DNA of 64,000 nucleotides from Planctomycetota bacterium (GTDB lineage: Bacteria > Planctomycetota > B15-G4), in NCBI GenBank assembly GCA_020638905.1, contig JACKHP010000017.1:1-64000 (forward strand). Reading direction: 5' to 3'. Within the stretch, counting starts at the first letter, position 1; each line of letters starts with the position of its first letter. The notes below the pieces were generated by a model. That model ran no database searches. It had not been told where the DNA came from and saw nothing but the letters and a program-made list of their open reading frames with translations. Below, piece after piece: positions 38,250 to 47,191 of this stretch. The position numbers and the translations under genes are program-made.

Positions 38250-38569
38250 CGGGGTCTCCGGAAGGGCCGCCGTCCCGACCCGTCCCGTCGTGCGTGATCG
38301 GTCCGTGGCAGGTGACACGAACCGCGGATCCCGCCGAAGGGAGGGCACCGACGCCTTGCCGAAGGGCGTGCTGCGCTGCGGCCGGCACATCTCGACGTGC
38401 GTGAGGGCTCGCGCCTGTCAACCATCTCGCGACGAGATCCGCGCGGCGCCGCTCACCGGGAATCGACGCTGACCGAGCGCGCCGCGCGCAGTAACGTGTC
38501 CGCGTCCGACGGACGCCCCCGTCCGCCGGACGTCGACGCGCGCGCCCCGGGGGCGATGGAGTCCACGCC
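38250..38569. other. 320-base divergent intergenic region
   Basis: Between the secreted hypothetical gene (minus) and the APC permease (plus). No coding frame, RNA or clear promoter was seen. A five-codon frame (ATG at 38556) ends with its TGA overlapping the permease GTG start. Confidence 0.4.
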
Positions 38570-39988
38570 GTGACCCAGCCGACCCGCGGGATGTCGGTGA
38601 CCACGATCGCGACGATGATCGTGGTCACCGTCTTCGGCTTCGCGAACGTCACCGACAACCTCGCGGCCCTCGGACTGGCCGCCATCCCCTCGTGGCTCGT
38701 CGTGGGGCTGGTGTACTTCCTGCCGCTCAGCCTGATCCTGGCCGAGTTCAGCGCGGCCCTGCCCGAGCGACGCGGCGGCATCTACAGCTACATGGAGCTC
38801 GGACTCGGTCCGACGGGCGCCTTCATCGGGACGTGGGCCTACTTCGTCTCGAACCTGTTCTACCTCCAGTCGGTCTGCAGCCGCTTCGTGATCAGCGCTT
38901 CGATCGCCGTCACGGGGCGCGACGTGTTCGAGACCCGCACCTGGATGGTCCCGTGGCTGGGCGTGCTCACGGTGGTCGGGCTCACCTGGCTCAGCAGCCG
39001 CGGCGTGCGCGTCTTCGCGCGCTTCTCGTCCGTCATGGGCCGGGCGATCATGTTCGCGATCTTCGCGTTGATCGCCGTCGCCCTCGGCGCCGTGCTGTTC
39101 GGCGCGCTCGAGCCGGCGACGCCCTTCGAGGCCCACGCGCTCGTGCCGCACCTCGACCTCGCGTACTTCTCGACCTTCGCCTGGCTGCTCTTCGCGGTGG
39201 CCGGCGCCGAGGTCGCGGGACCGTACGTCCACGACACGAAGAACCCGCAGCGCGACTTCCCGCGCGCGGTCGTCACCGCGACCCTGCTCGTGGGCCTGCT
39301 CTACGTGCTCGGCAGCGTGGCCGTCGCCTTCCTGCTGCCGGTCGGTTCGATCAACAAGGCCACCGCGACCTACGACGTGTGGGCGGCGCTCGGCACCCTG
39401 CTCGGCCTCTCGCCCGAGCTGCTCGGACGCGCCTACATGACCCTCGGCCTGTTCGTCTCCGTGGCCGCCTACACCGTCTGGATGGAGTCGCCCATCCGTG
39501 CCATGTTCGCCGACGTGCCGAAGGGCACCTTCCCCGAGTTCCTGACGAAGCGCGACGAGCACGGCACGCACCACCGCGCGCTCTGGACGCAGGCCGCCGT
39601 GGTGAGCCTGCTCACGCTCGTCCCGCTGCTCTCGGGTTCGGGCACCGACTCCGGCTCCGACGACTTCATCTCGCTGCTCAACGACCTGAGCTCGCTCTCG
39701 CTCGTCGTCCCGTACCTCTTCATCTCGGTGGCCTACGTGCGCGCGCGGCAGGCCGGGATGCAGTCGCCGTTCCAGCTCGCGCGCTCGACGAACGTGGCCG
39801 TGACGATCGGCGTGCTGGTGTTCGTCATCTCGGCGCTGGGCTACCTCGGCGCGGGTCTCTACGCCTTCGACGCCGAGACGATCGACTGGGCCTACGTCGC
39901 CACGGTGTACCTCGGCCCCGCGCTGCTGATCGCGTTCGGACTGCTGCTGCGCCGCGTCTCGCTCGCCCGGGCCCGCCCGGGCGCCTGA
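38570..39988 (+). CDS. APC-family amino acid permease
   Basis: 472 aa from a GTG. Twelve hydrophobic segments in the APC arrangement. Recognisable parts are FGFANVTDNLAALGLAAIPSW in TM1, ALPERRGGIYSYMELGLGP (the conserved loop 2-3 substrate region) and FAWLLFAVAGAEVAGPYVHDTKNPQRDFPRA in TM6-7. The pattern is nearest to glutamate/GABA-antiporter and related amino acid exchangers, but substrate cannot be given. A CGCCCGGG/CCCGGGCG hairpin (39964-39983) lies at the end of the gene. Confidence 0.9.
   Translation: MTQPTRGMSVTTIATMIVVTVFGFANVTDNLAALGLAAIPSWLVVGLVYFLPLSLILAEFSAALPERRGGIYSYMELGLGPTGAFIGTWAYFVSNLFYLQSVCSRFVISASIAVTGRDVFETRTWMVPWLGVLTVVGLTWLSSRGVRVFARFSSVMGRAIMFAIFALIAVALGAVLFGALEPATPFEAHALVPHLDLAYFSTFAWLLFAVAGAEVAGPYVHDTKNPQRDFPRAVVTATLLVGLLYVLGSVAVAFLLPVGSINKATATYDVWAALGTLLGLSPELLGRAYMTLGLFVSVAAYTVWMESPIRAMFADVPKGTFPEFLTKRDEHGTHHRALWTQAAVVSLLTLVPLLSGSGTDSGSDDFISLLNDLSSLSLVVPYLFISVAYVRARQAGMQSPFQLARSTNVAVTIGVLVFVISALGYLGAGLYAFDAETIDWAYVATVYLGPALLIAFGLLLRRVSLARARPGA
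39964..39983 (+). terminator. 8-bp hairpin at the end of the permease gene
   Basis: CGCCCGGG (39964-39971) and CCCGGGCG (39976-39983) enclose a 4-base loop, overlapping the last codons. It lacks a T-tract. Confidence 0.35.
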
Positions 39989-40071
39989 GGACGAGGAAGG
40001 GGCGCGGTCGACGTGCGCCTCGCACCGAGGGCTGCGCACGAGTCGCACTGTCCACGTCGGGGTCGGTGACC

Positions 40072-40077
40072 TACACT
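40072..40077 (+). promoter_or_regulatory. -10-like TACACT before the nuclease-helicase gene
   Basis: TACACT matches TATAAT in four positions and lies 69 bases before the ATG at 40147. No good -35 is visible. The surrounding sequence is more AT-rich than average. Confidence 0.35.
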
Positions 40078-40146
40078 CCCCCTTCCACCCGATAGAGAGC
40101 CACCCCTCGAGGCGGACCGGGACGAATCGTCGGGGAGATTCCGTCC

Positions 40147-42096
40147 ATGGACCTCTGGCAGGGTGATCTCGGGCAGTTCCTCGCAGCGAGCCGCAGTGGA
40201 TCGCTCGCCGGCGAGATGTCCGGTCGCTTCGCGATGCTGCACGGCAAGCAACCGAGTGCCGGCGAGTTCCGCTCATGGCAGCGTTCACTCGATGAACTGG
40301 CCCAGTTGCTGGGGCGCACGCAGTTGGGCGACGTAGGCGTCACGATGGGCAGTGCCACGCGATCTGCCCAGGGCATGAGAGTCGCCGAGCCGCGCGGCTC
40401 CGAGGTCGGCGTCTGCACCGAGTACCACCTGCCGCTCCAGGCCAAGCGCGTCGACGTGATGCTGTTCGGCGAATCGTCGCAGGGCACGCCCAACTCGCTC
40501 GTCGTCGAACTCAAGCAGTGGTCGGAGGCGTCCCTCGAGGACGAGGACGCGATCAACGTGCTGGCCCACGGCCGCGAGCACGCCCATCCCAGCCGCCAGG
40601 CGCTCGACTACGCCGGCTACCTCGCGAGCTACCACTCGGCCTACGCCGACGAGTCGATCGAGGCGCGGCCCATGGCCTGGTGCCACGACCTCTCCCCGGA
40701 CGGCGCCCGCGCCCTGCGTGACCCGCGCTTCGACGACCTCCTCGCCGCGAGCCCGCTCTTCACCGGCGACGATCGCGTCGCGCTGGCCGAACACCTGACC
40801 GAGCGTCTCGCCGGTGGCCACGGACGCGACCTGATGCACGCGGTGACCGGCGGCGGATTCGAGCCGAGCAAGCAGGTCATCGAATGCCTCGCCGAAGTCC
40901 TGCGCCACGAGGACGAGTGGCACCTGCTCGACGCCCAGCGCGTCGCTCACGGCGCGATCCTCGCCGAGGTCCGGCGCATGCAGCGATCGAAGGGCCGCCG
41001 GACCCTGCTCGTCCGAGGAGGCCCCGGCACGGGCAAGACGGTCATCGCCGTGCAACTCCTCGCCGATGCGCTGCGCCTCGGCTTCAAGGCGGCGCACTCG
41101 ACGGGCGGCAAGGCCTTCACGACGGCCCTGCGCAGCCGCTTCAAGGGCGCCCAGGACCTCTTCGTCTGGAACATGAACCTGCGCAAGGCGCCCACCCAGG
41201 GACTCGACCTGCTCCTGGTCGACGAGGCCCACCGCATCCGCGAGACGAGCGACACGCGCTGGACGAAGGCGATCGAACGCACGGGCAGAGCGCAGGTCGA
41301 CGAGTTGATCGACGCCGCGAAGGTGACGGTCTTCCTGCTCGACGAGAACCAGTTCATGCGCCCCGACGAGATCGGCACCACCGCACTCATCGAAGGCGCG
41401 GCGAGCCGGCTCGAGGTCCCGATACGCACCTACGACCTGCAGACCCAGTTCCGCTGCGGCGGTTGCGAGGAGTACGTCGCCTGGGTCGACCGGCTGCTCG
41501 GATTCGAGGACGACGACCTCGGACCCTGGGGCGCCGCCTACGACGCGTCGCTCGTCGAGAGACCCGAAGACCTCGATGCGATGCTCGCCGCGGCCAGGCG
41601 CGCGGGCGAGTCCGCGCGGCTCGTGGCGGGGTTCTGCTGGAAGTGGAGTGCCGTGCCCCCAGGCGGCGGCCTGGTCGACGACGTGCAGATCGGGCGGTGG
41701 ACTCGGCCGTGGAACGAGAAGCCCGACGAGAAGAAGTCCTACCGGCCGGACACCCATCCCTACACGAAGTGGGCCACGACCGAGGCCGGATGGCAGCAGA
41801 TCGGCTGCGTGTACTCGGCCCAGGGCTTCGAGTTCGACCGCGTCGGCGTCATCTGGGGCGACGATCTCGTGTGGCGCGGCGACCGCTGGGTCGCCCGGAA
41901 GGAGGCCAGCCACGACAAGCCGGTACGCGCGGCCAAGGACAAGATGGAGCGCCTCGTCCGCAACGCGTACCGTGTGTTGCTCACGCGTGGCATGAGGGCC
42001 ACGTCGATCCTGTGCCTCGACGACGAGACACGGACCCACGTCGCGGACTCGCTCGCGACGCGGCGGGCGACGGCAACCGGGGAGCGATCGACGTGA
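40147..42096 (+). CDS. PD-(D/E)XK nuclease-like domain fused to a DUF2075 (superfamily-1-type) helicase
   Basis: 649 aa, cytosolic. The N-terminal 200 residues contain a nuclease-like core: Asp103 in AKRVDVMLFG, then Glu121-x-Lys123 in SLVVELKQWSE. This is the D...ExK arrangement of PD-(D/E)XK nucleases. The DUF2075/SF1 ATPase follows: Walker A RGGPGTGKT (about 291-298), Walker B LLLVDEAHR (about 355-363), a third motif VFLLDENQFMRPDE and QTQFRCGGC; the C-terminus has YSAQGFEFDRVGVIWG and RNAYRVLLTRGM (motif V/VI). The GTG of a MazG-like gene overlaps the stop. Composition of the first third is less GC-rich than neighbours. Probably a defence or DNA-processing protein; that role is inferred. 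Confidence 0.87.
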   Translation: MDLWQGDLGQFLAASRSGSLAGEMSGRFAMLHGKQPSAGEFRSWQRSLDELAQLLGRTQLGDVGVTMGSATRSAQGMRVAEPRGSEVGVCTEYHLPLQAKRVDVMLFGESSQGTPNSLVVELKQWSEASLEDEDAINVLAHGREHAHPSRQALDYAGYLASYHSAYADESIEARPMAWCHDLSPDGARALRDPRFDDLLAASPLFTGDDRVALAEHLTERLAGGHGRDLMHAVTGGGFEPSKQVIECLAEVLRHEDEWHLLDAQRVAHGAILAEVRRMQRSKGRRTLLVRGGPGTGKTVIAVQLLADALRLGFKAAHSTGGKAFTTALRSRFKGAQDLFVWNMNLRKAPTQGLDLLLVDEAHRIRETSDTRWTKAIERTGRAQVDELIDAAKVTVFLLDENQFMRPDEIGTTALIEGAASRLEVPIRTYDLQTQFRCGGCEEYVAWVDRLLGFEDDDLGPWGAAYDASLVERPEDLDAMLAAARRAGESARLVAGFCWKWSAVPPGGGLVDDVQIGRWTRPWNEKPDEKKSYRPDTHPYTKWATTEAGWQQIGCVYSAQGFEFDRVGVIWGDDLVWRGDRWVARKEASHDKPVRAAKDKMERLVRNAYRVLLTRGMRATSILCLDDETRTHVADSLATRRATATGERST

Positions 42097-42470
42097 CGGC
42101 AGACGACGACGGCTGGGACCTGCGCGAGGTCGTACGCAAGCTCCGCGCGTTCCGCGATGCACGCGACTGGAGTCAGTTCCACGCGCCGAAGGACCTCGCC
42201 GCCGCCCTGGCCATCGAGGCCGGCGAGCTGCAGCAGCTCTTCCTGTGGAAGCGCCCCGACGAGATCGAGGCGATCGTGACGAGCGAGGAGGGACGCGGTC
42301 ACATCGCAGCCGAGATCGCCGACGTCCTGACGTTCGCGCTCTACCTGGCCGACCGCCTGGAGATCGACGTCGCGGGGGCCATCGCGGCGAAGATCGCGCG
42401 GAACGAGAGCCGCTATCCGGCCGACGAGCACCGGGGTGTCGCCGATCGGGCGAGGCGGCGCGGCAGGTAG
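42093..42470 (+). CDS. MazG-like nucleotide pyrophosphohydrolase
   Basis: About 125 aa. An all-alpha MazG-type NTP pyrophosphohydrolase with the EAGELQQLF (ExxE) and AAEIADVLTFALYLADRL (ExxD) metal-binding motifs. Related small MazG/RS21-C6 proteins cleave dNTPs or modified nucleotides. The GTG start overlaps the stop of the nuclease-helicase gene (GTGA), so the two are translated together and likely work as a pair. Confidence 0.9.
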   Translation: MTADDDGWDLREVVRKLRAFRDARDWSQFHAPKDLAAALAIEAGELQQLFLWKRPDEIEAIVTSEEGRGHIAAEIADVLTFALYLADRLEIDVAGAIAAKIARNESRYPADEHRGVADRARRRGR

Positions 42471-42719
42471 TCGCCGTCGCGCACGAGCCCGCGGGTCCTC
42501 GTTCGGGATCGCCGCGTCGAATCGCGGCGGATCCCGCGCCCGGACCGCACCACGTGGGTCGAGCCGGGCGATCCCGCACGCGACGAGCTGCTCGGTCCGC
42601 TCGCCGAGCTCTTCTCGGTCGACGCGATCTTCCGACGGCGGGCGCCGGATTTCCGTGTCGGCCGGCGCGGACCGCTGCGGCGCAGGGGGGAGAGACATCT
42701 CCCCTCCCGGACACCGACG

Positions 42720-44324
42720 ATGACCCCCCTCGACTCCCGGCCGCATCGCGCGGCCCGCCTCGCCCTTCCCTTCGCAGCCGCCGCCGCCCTGCTGCTCACG
42801 CCCGCCGCCTCGGCCCAGCAGTTCGTCGCGGTCGAGTCGGCCAACCTCGCGTCGGTCACGCCCCTGGGCGGCGGCGCCTACGAACTCACCCTGTCCGGCG
42901 ACCCCGGCCCCGGCACGCGGCAGTGGTTCCACTTCGCGGTCGAGGACGCGGGCGGGATGACGCTCACGTTCGTCGTGCGCGACTTCACCATCGGCACGCC
43001 CTGGGTGAACGGCATGACGCCGTGCGTCTCGTCGTCCCCCGACGACCCGACGAGCTGGACGCGCGTCGCGCCCGCCGACACCTCGTTCGACGACGCGAAC
43101 GACGACCTCACCTTCAGCTTCACGTTCCCGGACGACGACGCCTGGCACTTCGCGTACTCGTTCGTCTACCCGGTCTCGCGCGCCGACGCGCTCGTCGACG
43201 ACATCGCGGCCAGCCCCTACGCCAGCGCGAGCATCCTCACCCAGTCGCTCGAGGGACGCGACGTGCGCATGCTCGAGATCACCGAGGGCGCGCTGCCCGG
43301 CAAGACGGGCATCTGGATCCAGGCGCGACAGCACGCCGCCGAGTGCGGTGCCTCGTGGACCTGCGAGGCCTTCCTCGACTGGCTCGTCGGACCCAGCCAG
43401 AAGGCGCGCGCCGTGCGCCGGCACGCCGTGGTGCGCGTCGTCCCGATGATGAACCCCGACGGCGTGGCGCACGGTCACTACCGCCGCAACCTGGCCGGCC
43501 TCGACCTCAACCGCGAGTGGGACACACCCAGCTACGCCGACTCGCCCTCGGTGGCCGCGGTGCTCGACGAGCTGGCGGCCTTCGACGCGGCCGTCGGACT
43601 CGACCTGTTCTTCGACCTGCACACGAGCTCGTCCGACCTGAAGAACTGGGTCTACGGCGTCGACGGCGACGCGCAGTTCGACGCGCAGGAGCGAGGACTC
43701 GCCGAGGCCCTGCACGACCACCACGACGAGTTCTCGTACGCAGGGTCTTCGTGGGTGGCCGACGACCCGGGCGTGGCGAAGAACCGCGTCCACGCGCTGT
43801 GGCCCGACGCGCTGAGCTACACGCTCGAGCAGACGATCCACACCATCCCGTACAGCGCGGTGGCGGGACAGCCGGTGACGATCGCGCGCTACGAGGCGAT
43901 GGGCGTGGCGCTCGGCGAGACGCTCCAGGCGTTCCTCGGCTTCACGACCAAGTCGTGGCTCGAGCTGCCCCTCGATCTCGCCCTGCCGGGGTCGCTCGGA
44001 GCCCTCGGCATCGCCGGCAGCGGCACCCTCGAGGCGGGCACGCCGTTCGCGATCGAGCTCGACAACGCGCAGCCCGACGTGATGGCCTTCTGCTTCGTCG
44101 GGCTGTCGCGCATCGACGCGCCGTTCAAGGGTGGCGTGCTCGTGCCGTCGCCCGACCTGATCGTGCCCGTCCCGACCGACGTCGCCGGCGCGACCGCGGT
44201 CGGCGGCATCTGGCCGAGCGGCATCCCCTCGGCGGCGACGTTCTGGGCGCAGTGGTGGACGCTCGACCCGACGGCGGCGGCCGGCTTCGCGTCGAGCACG
44301 GGGCTGCAGGGCACGACGCCCTGA
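42720..44324 (+). CDS. secreted M14-family zinc carboxypeptidase with shared C-terminal domain
   Basis: 534 aa. Signal peptide at residues 1-32 (ALPFAAAAALLLTPAASA). An N-terminal beta-sandwich (about 35-170) is followed by the catalytic domain with zinc ligands His205 and Glu208 (QHAAEC) and His301 (DLHTSSS). The substrate arginine/asparagine motif is LDLNREW, and the catalytic glutamate is probably Glu370 in YTLEQTI. Residues about 417-534 are a domain found again in the two FG-GAP proteins nearby (DAPFKGGVLVP). It removes C-terminal residues of extracellular peptides. Confidence 0.9.
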   Translation: MTPLDSRPHRAARLALPFAAAAALLLTPAASAQQFVAVESANLASVTPLGGGAYELTLSGDPGPGTRQWFHFAVEDAGGMTLTFVVRDFTIGTPWVNGMTPCVSSSPDDPTSWTRVAPADTSFDDANDDLTFSFTFPDDDAWHFAYSFVYPVSRADALVDDIAASPYASASILTQSLEGRDVRMLEITEGALPGKTGIWIQARQHAAECGASWTCEAFLDWLVGPSQKARAVRRHAVVRVVPMMNPDGVAHGHYRRNLAGLDLNREWDTPSYADSPSVAAVLDELAAFDAAVGLDLFFDLHTSSSDLKNWVYGVDGDAQFDAQERGLAEALHDHHDEFSYAGSSWVADDPGVAKNRVHALWPDALSYTLEQTIHTIPYSAVAGQPVTIARYEAMGVALGETLQAFLGFTTKSWLELPLDLALPGSLGALGIAGSGTLEAGTPFAIELDNAQPDVMAFCFVGLSRIDAPFKGGVLVPSPDLIVPVPTDVAGATAVGGIWPSGIPSAATFWAQWWTLDPTAAAGFASSTGLQGTTP

Positions 44325-44335
44325 CGCGCGGATCT

Positions 44336-44367
44336 GCGTGGCGGTGCGCGAGAGCGCGCCGCCACGC
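44336..44367. terminator. 14-bp hairpin with GAGA loop between convergent genes
   Basis: GCGTGGCGGTGCGC (44336-44349) pairs with GCGCGCCGCCACGC (44354-44367), with one G-U pair, around a GAGA tetraloop. It lies between the stops of the M14 peptidase and PPK2. There is no T-tract. The strongest terminator-like structure in the window. Confidence 0.7.
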
Positions 44368-44449
44368 TTCACGCGCAGCCCACCGCCTCGCGCAACACGA
44401 GCTGTCTGGCGATCTCGATCTCGTCGCCGTCGAGCTCGCGCCTCCCCGT

Positions 44450-45322
44450 CTACTCCTTCTCGAGCTTCTCGCGGACGCGCTTCAGCTCGGCGCGCCGCGC
44501 GTCGGACGTCTCGGGCCACGCGAGGCCGAGGGAGCGCAGGGTCTCGAGCACGGTCTCGGCCACGATCAGGCGCGCGTTCTCCTTGTCGTCGGCGGGGACG
44601 ACGTACCACGGTGCGTGCTTGGTGCTGGTGGCCGAGAGGCAGTCCTCGTAGGCGCGCATGTAGTCGTCCCAGTGCGCGCGCTCGGTGACGTCGGCGTCGC
44701 TGAACTTCCAGTTCTTCTCGGGCTCGTCGATGCGCGCCAGGAAGCGCTTCTTCTGCTCGCCCTTCGAGAGGTGCAGGAAGAACTTCACGATGCGCGTGCC
44801 GTTGCGATGCAGGTGCTTCTCGAGGTGCCTGATCGAGCGGTAGCGCTCGTCCCAGATCGTCTCCTCGTCGACGAGCTCGTCGGGGATGGCCTGGCTGCGC
44901 AGGATCTCGGGGTGCACGCGCACCACGAGCACCTCCTCGTAGTACGAGCGGTTGAAGATGCCGATGCGTCCGCGCTCGGGCAGGCAGCGCGTCGTACGCC
45001 ACAGGAAGTCGTGCTCGAGCTCCTCGGCCGACGGGTGCTTGAACGAGAAGACCTGGCAGCCCTGGGGGTTCACGCCCGACATGACGTGCCGGATCGCACC
45101 GTCCTTGCCGGCCGCGTCCATCGCCTGGAAGACGAGCAGCAGCGCCCAGCGGTCGGACGCGTAGTGCATGCGCTGCAGATCGGCGAGCTGCTCGACCTGC
45201 TTGGCGAGCTGCTTCTCGTAGTCTTGCTTGTCGTCGTAGAAGGCGTCGACCTTCGTGGGCAGCTTCGAGAGGTCGACCTTGCCGTCGGGACGCACGCGGA
45301 AGTCGTCGGGGTCGAGCTTCAT
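44450..45322 (-). CDS. ppk2: polyphosphate kinase 2 (polyphosphate:nucleotide phosphotransferase)
   Basis: About 290 aa from the ATG at 45322. The PPK2 signature is complete: Walker A FQAMDAAGKDGAI, QVFSFKHPS, LWRTTRCLPERGRIGIFNRSYYEEVLVVRV (lid and Walker B), FFLHLSKGEQKKRFLARI and WDDYMRAYEDCLSATST. The length fits class I PPK2, which phosphorylates nucleoside diphosphates or monophosphates with polyphosphate. It faces the M14 gene across a strong hairpin. No operon partner. Confidence 0.93.
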   Translation of the reverse strand: MKLDPDDFRVRPDGKVDLSKLPTKVDAFYDDKQDYEKQLAKQVEQLADLQRMHYASDRWALLLVFQAMDAAGKDGAIRHVMSGVNPQGCQVFSFKHPSAEELEHDFLWRTTRCLPERGRIGIFNRSYYEEVLVVRVHPEILRSQAIPDELVDEETIWDERYRSIRHLEKHLHRNGTRIVKFFLHLSKGEQKKRFLARIDEPEKNWKFSDADVTERAHWDDYMRAYEDCLSATSTKHAPWYVVPADDKENARLIVAETVLETLRSLGLAWPETSDARRAELKRVREKLEKE

Positions 45323-45486
45323 CGGGACGGGCCTCGCTGCGGGACGCGGGGTCGAGCCGCCGCGCCGCGCGGCACGGAACCGCGCAGGACGACGACGGGC
45401 CGGCGCACGCGGGGTCGCCCCCCGCGCGCGCCGGCCCGCATCCTCGCATGCGCGGTCGCGTCGGCGCACGACCTCCGCTGCGTGCG

Positions 45487-47127
45487 CTACGGCAGGAACG
45501 ACGCGGCGATCGCGTTCGAGAGCGCGAAGCCCTTCGCCTGCGTCGGGTCCTGCACGACGTACTGGATGAAGACGTCCAGCGGTCCGCCGCCGCCCGGCAC
45601 GCCGAGCAGCCGGATCGCGCCGTCGGGTCCCGTGACGAGCACGACGCCGATCCCCGCGCCCACATCGGGCACGAGCACGCCGCCCTTGAACGGCGCCCCC
45701 AGCACGTCGAGCGACAGGCACAGCAGCGCGGGACGGTTCGGCGCCGCGTCCTCGAGCCGCAGGTCGGCGTGCAGGCCCGCGGCGAGTTCGGCCCCGTACA
45801 TCGCGAGCGTCGCGCCGCCCGGCCCGCCGAAGCCCAGGTCGGGCTGGACGACCACCGGCGAGACCACGCTCACGACGCCCTGCTTGCCGTTCGGCGCCAG
45901 GGCGTACGGCGCGCCCAGGGCCAGGTCGGCCCATCCGTCGCCGGACACATCACCCAGGCCGGCGACCTCGCGCCCGAAGGTCGGCGTGCCGGGAGACACG
46001 AGGTCGTCGCCCAGCGGCAGGCCCGTCGCCAGCGAGAGCACGCGCGCGGAGTAGCCCGAGCCGCCGAGCGGCGAGGTGCCCACCACGAGATCGCCGGTGC
46101 CGTCCTGGTCGACGTCGCCGGCGCCGTCCAGCGAGGCCCCGAACTGGTCGCCGGGTGCCGCGCCGACGAACGTGTAGGCGGGCACGCCGTTCGGGCCGCG
46201 GTAGACGTGCACCGCGCCGCGCGCGTCGTCCTCCGAGTAGGCACTCACGGCCACGTCGGCGTAGCCGTCGTGGTCGATGTCGCCGACGCCGACCACCGAG
46301 CCGCCGTAGCTCGTGAGGGTCGTGGACGCGTAGCGCTTGAAGATGACCGCGCCGTCGCGGCCCGAGCGCACCTCGATGCGTCCCGTGAGGTCGCCCAGCG
46401 ACTGGTCGCCGGACGCGGACAGCAGCACGTCGTCGCGACCGTCGCCGTCGACGTCTCCGGCGCCCGCGACGTCCCAGCCCATGCGGTCCCACTGGGCGCC
46501 CACGAACTGCAGCAACTGCGTGCCCGTGTTGCCCTTGAACACCCGGGCGCGGCCCGCGAAGGTGAGACCGCCGAGGATGCCGTCGTAGTCGGGCGCGCCG
46601 GCCACGAGATCGGGCAGCCCGTCGCCGTCGATGTCCCCGGCGCGCGCCACCGAGTAGCCGAAGTGCTCGCCGACGCGGGTCCCGTGCAGCACGTACAGCG
46701 TGGCGCCGTTCTTGCCCGAGACGACGGACACCGAGCCGGTCTGGTCACCGCCCAGGTCGGCGTCCGGCGCGCCCACCGCGAGGTCGTCGAAGCCGTCGCC
46801 GTTCACGTCTCCGAGCCCGGCCACCGCGAACTCGAAGTGATCGCCCGCCGCCGCGCCGTGCAGCACGAGCAGCACCGACCAGTCCTGGCCCGAGTAGACG
46901 TAGGCGCTGCCGCTGTCCGAGCCGTGGTCGTCGTCGTTGGGTTCTCCGACGAGCACGTCGAGGATGCCGTCGTGGTTCACGTCGAAGGCGGCACTCACCG
47001 CGCGACCGAACTGTCCGTCGGTGGCCGTGGCGGAGAAGTCGTGGTGATGGAGCTGCGCCGCGGCGGGAGCAGCGAGGAGTGCGCCGCCGGCGAGCGCGAG
47101 GAGTCCGGCTTCGAGCAGGGAGGACAT
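45487..47127 (-). CDS. secreted FG-GAP (integrin-alpha-like) propeller protein 1
   Basis: 546 aa. A signal peptide (LLALAGGALLAAPAAA) precedes about seven FG-GAP repeats with Ca-binding DxNxDGxxD loops (DVNHDGILDVLVGEP, DVNGDGFDDLAVGAP, DIDGDGLPDLVAGAP, DVDGDGRDDVLLSA). The final about 118 residues form the domain shared with its paralogue and the M14 peptidase (GAPFKGGVLVPDVGAG, ALSNAIAASF). Likely a cell-surface or secreted calcium-binding protein; ligand unknown. Followed by a paralogue 64 bases away. Confidence 0.88.
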   Translation of the reverse strand: MSSLLEAGLLALAGGALLAAPAAAQLHHHDFSATATDGQFGRAVSAAFDVNHDGILDVLVGEPNDDDHGSDSGSAYVYSGQDWSVLLVLHGAAAGDHFEFAVAGLGDVNGDGFDDLAVGAPDADLGGDQTGSVSVVSGKNGATLYVLHGTRVGEHFGYSVARAGDIDGDGLPDLVAGAPDYDGILGGLTFAGRARVFKGNTGTQLLQFVGAQWDRMGWDVAGAGDVDGDGRDDVLLSASGDQSLGDLTGRIEVRSGRDGAVIFKRYASTTLTSYGGSVVGVGDIDHDGYADVAVSAYSEDDARGAVHVYRGPNGVPAYTFVGAAPGDQFGASLDGAGDVDQDGTGDLVVGTSPLGGSGYSARVLSLATGLPLGDDLVSPGTPTFGREVAGLGDVSGDGWADLALGAPYALAPNGKQGVVSVVSPVVVQPDLGFGGPGGATLAMYGAELAAGLHADLRLEDAAPNRPALLCLSLDVLGAPFKGGVLVPDVGAGIGVVLVTGPDGAIRLLGVPGGGGPLDVFIQYVVQDPTQAKGFALSNAIAASFLP

Positions 47128-47191
47128 GGGAGTCGTCCGAAGGGAGGGGTACGGGTAGGAGATGGTCAGCGCGCGCGCCGTGCGCCGCGGT

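Noticed and set aside
42472..42719. A plus-strand stretch between the MazG and peptidase genes that reads RTTWVEPGDP and ELLGPLAELFSVDAIF
   Set aside because: Protein-like but has no start of its own and matches no family I know. It may be degraded coding DNA, but nothing supports more.
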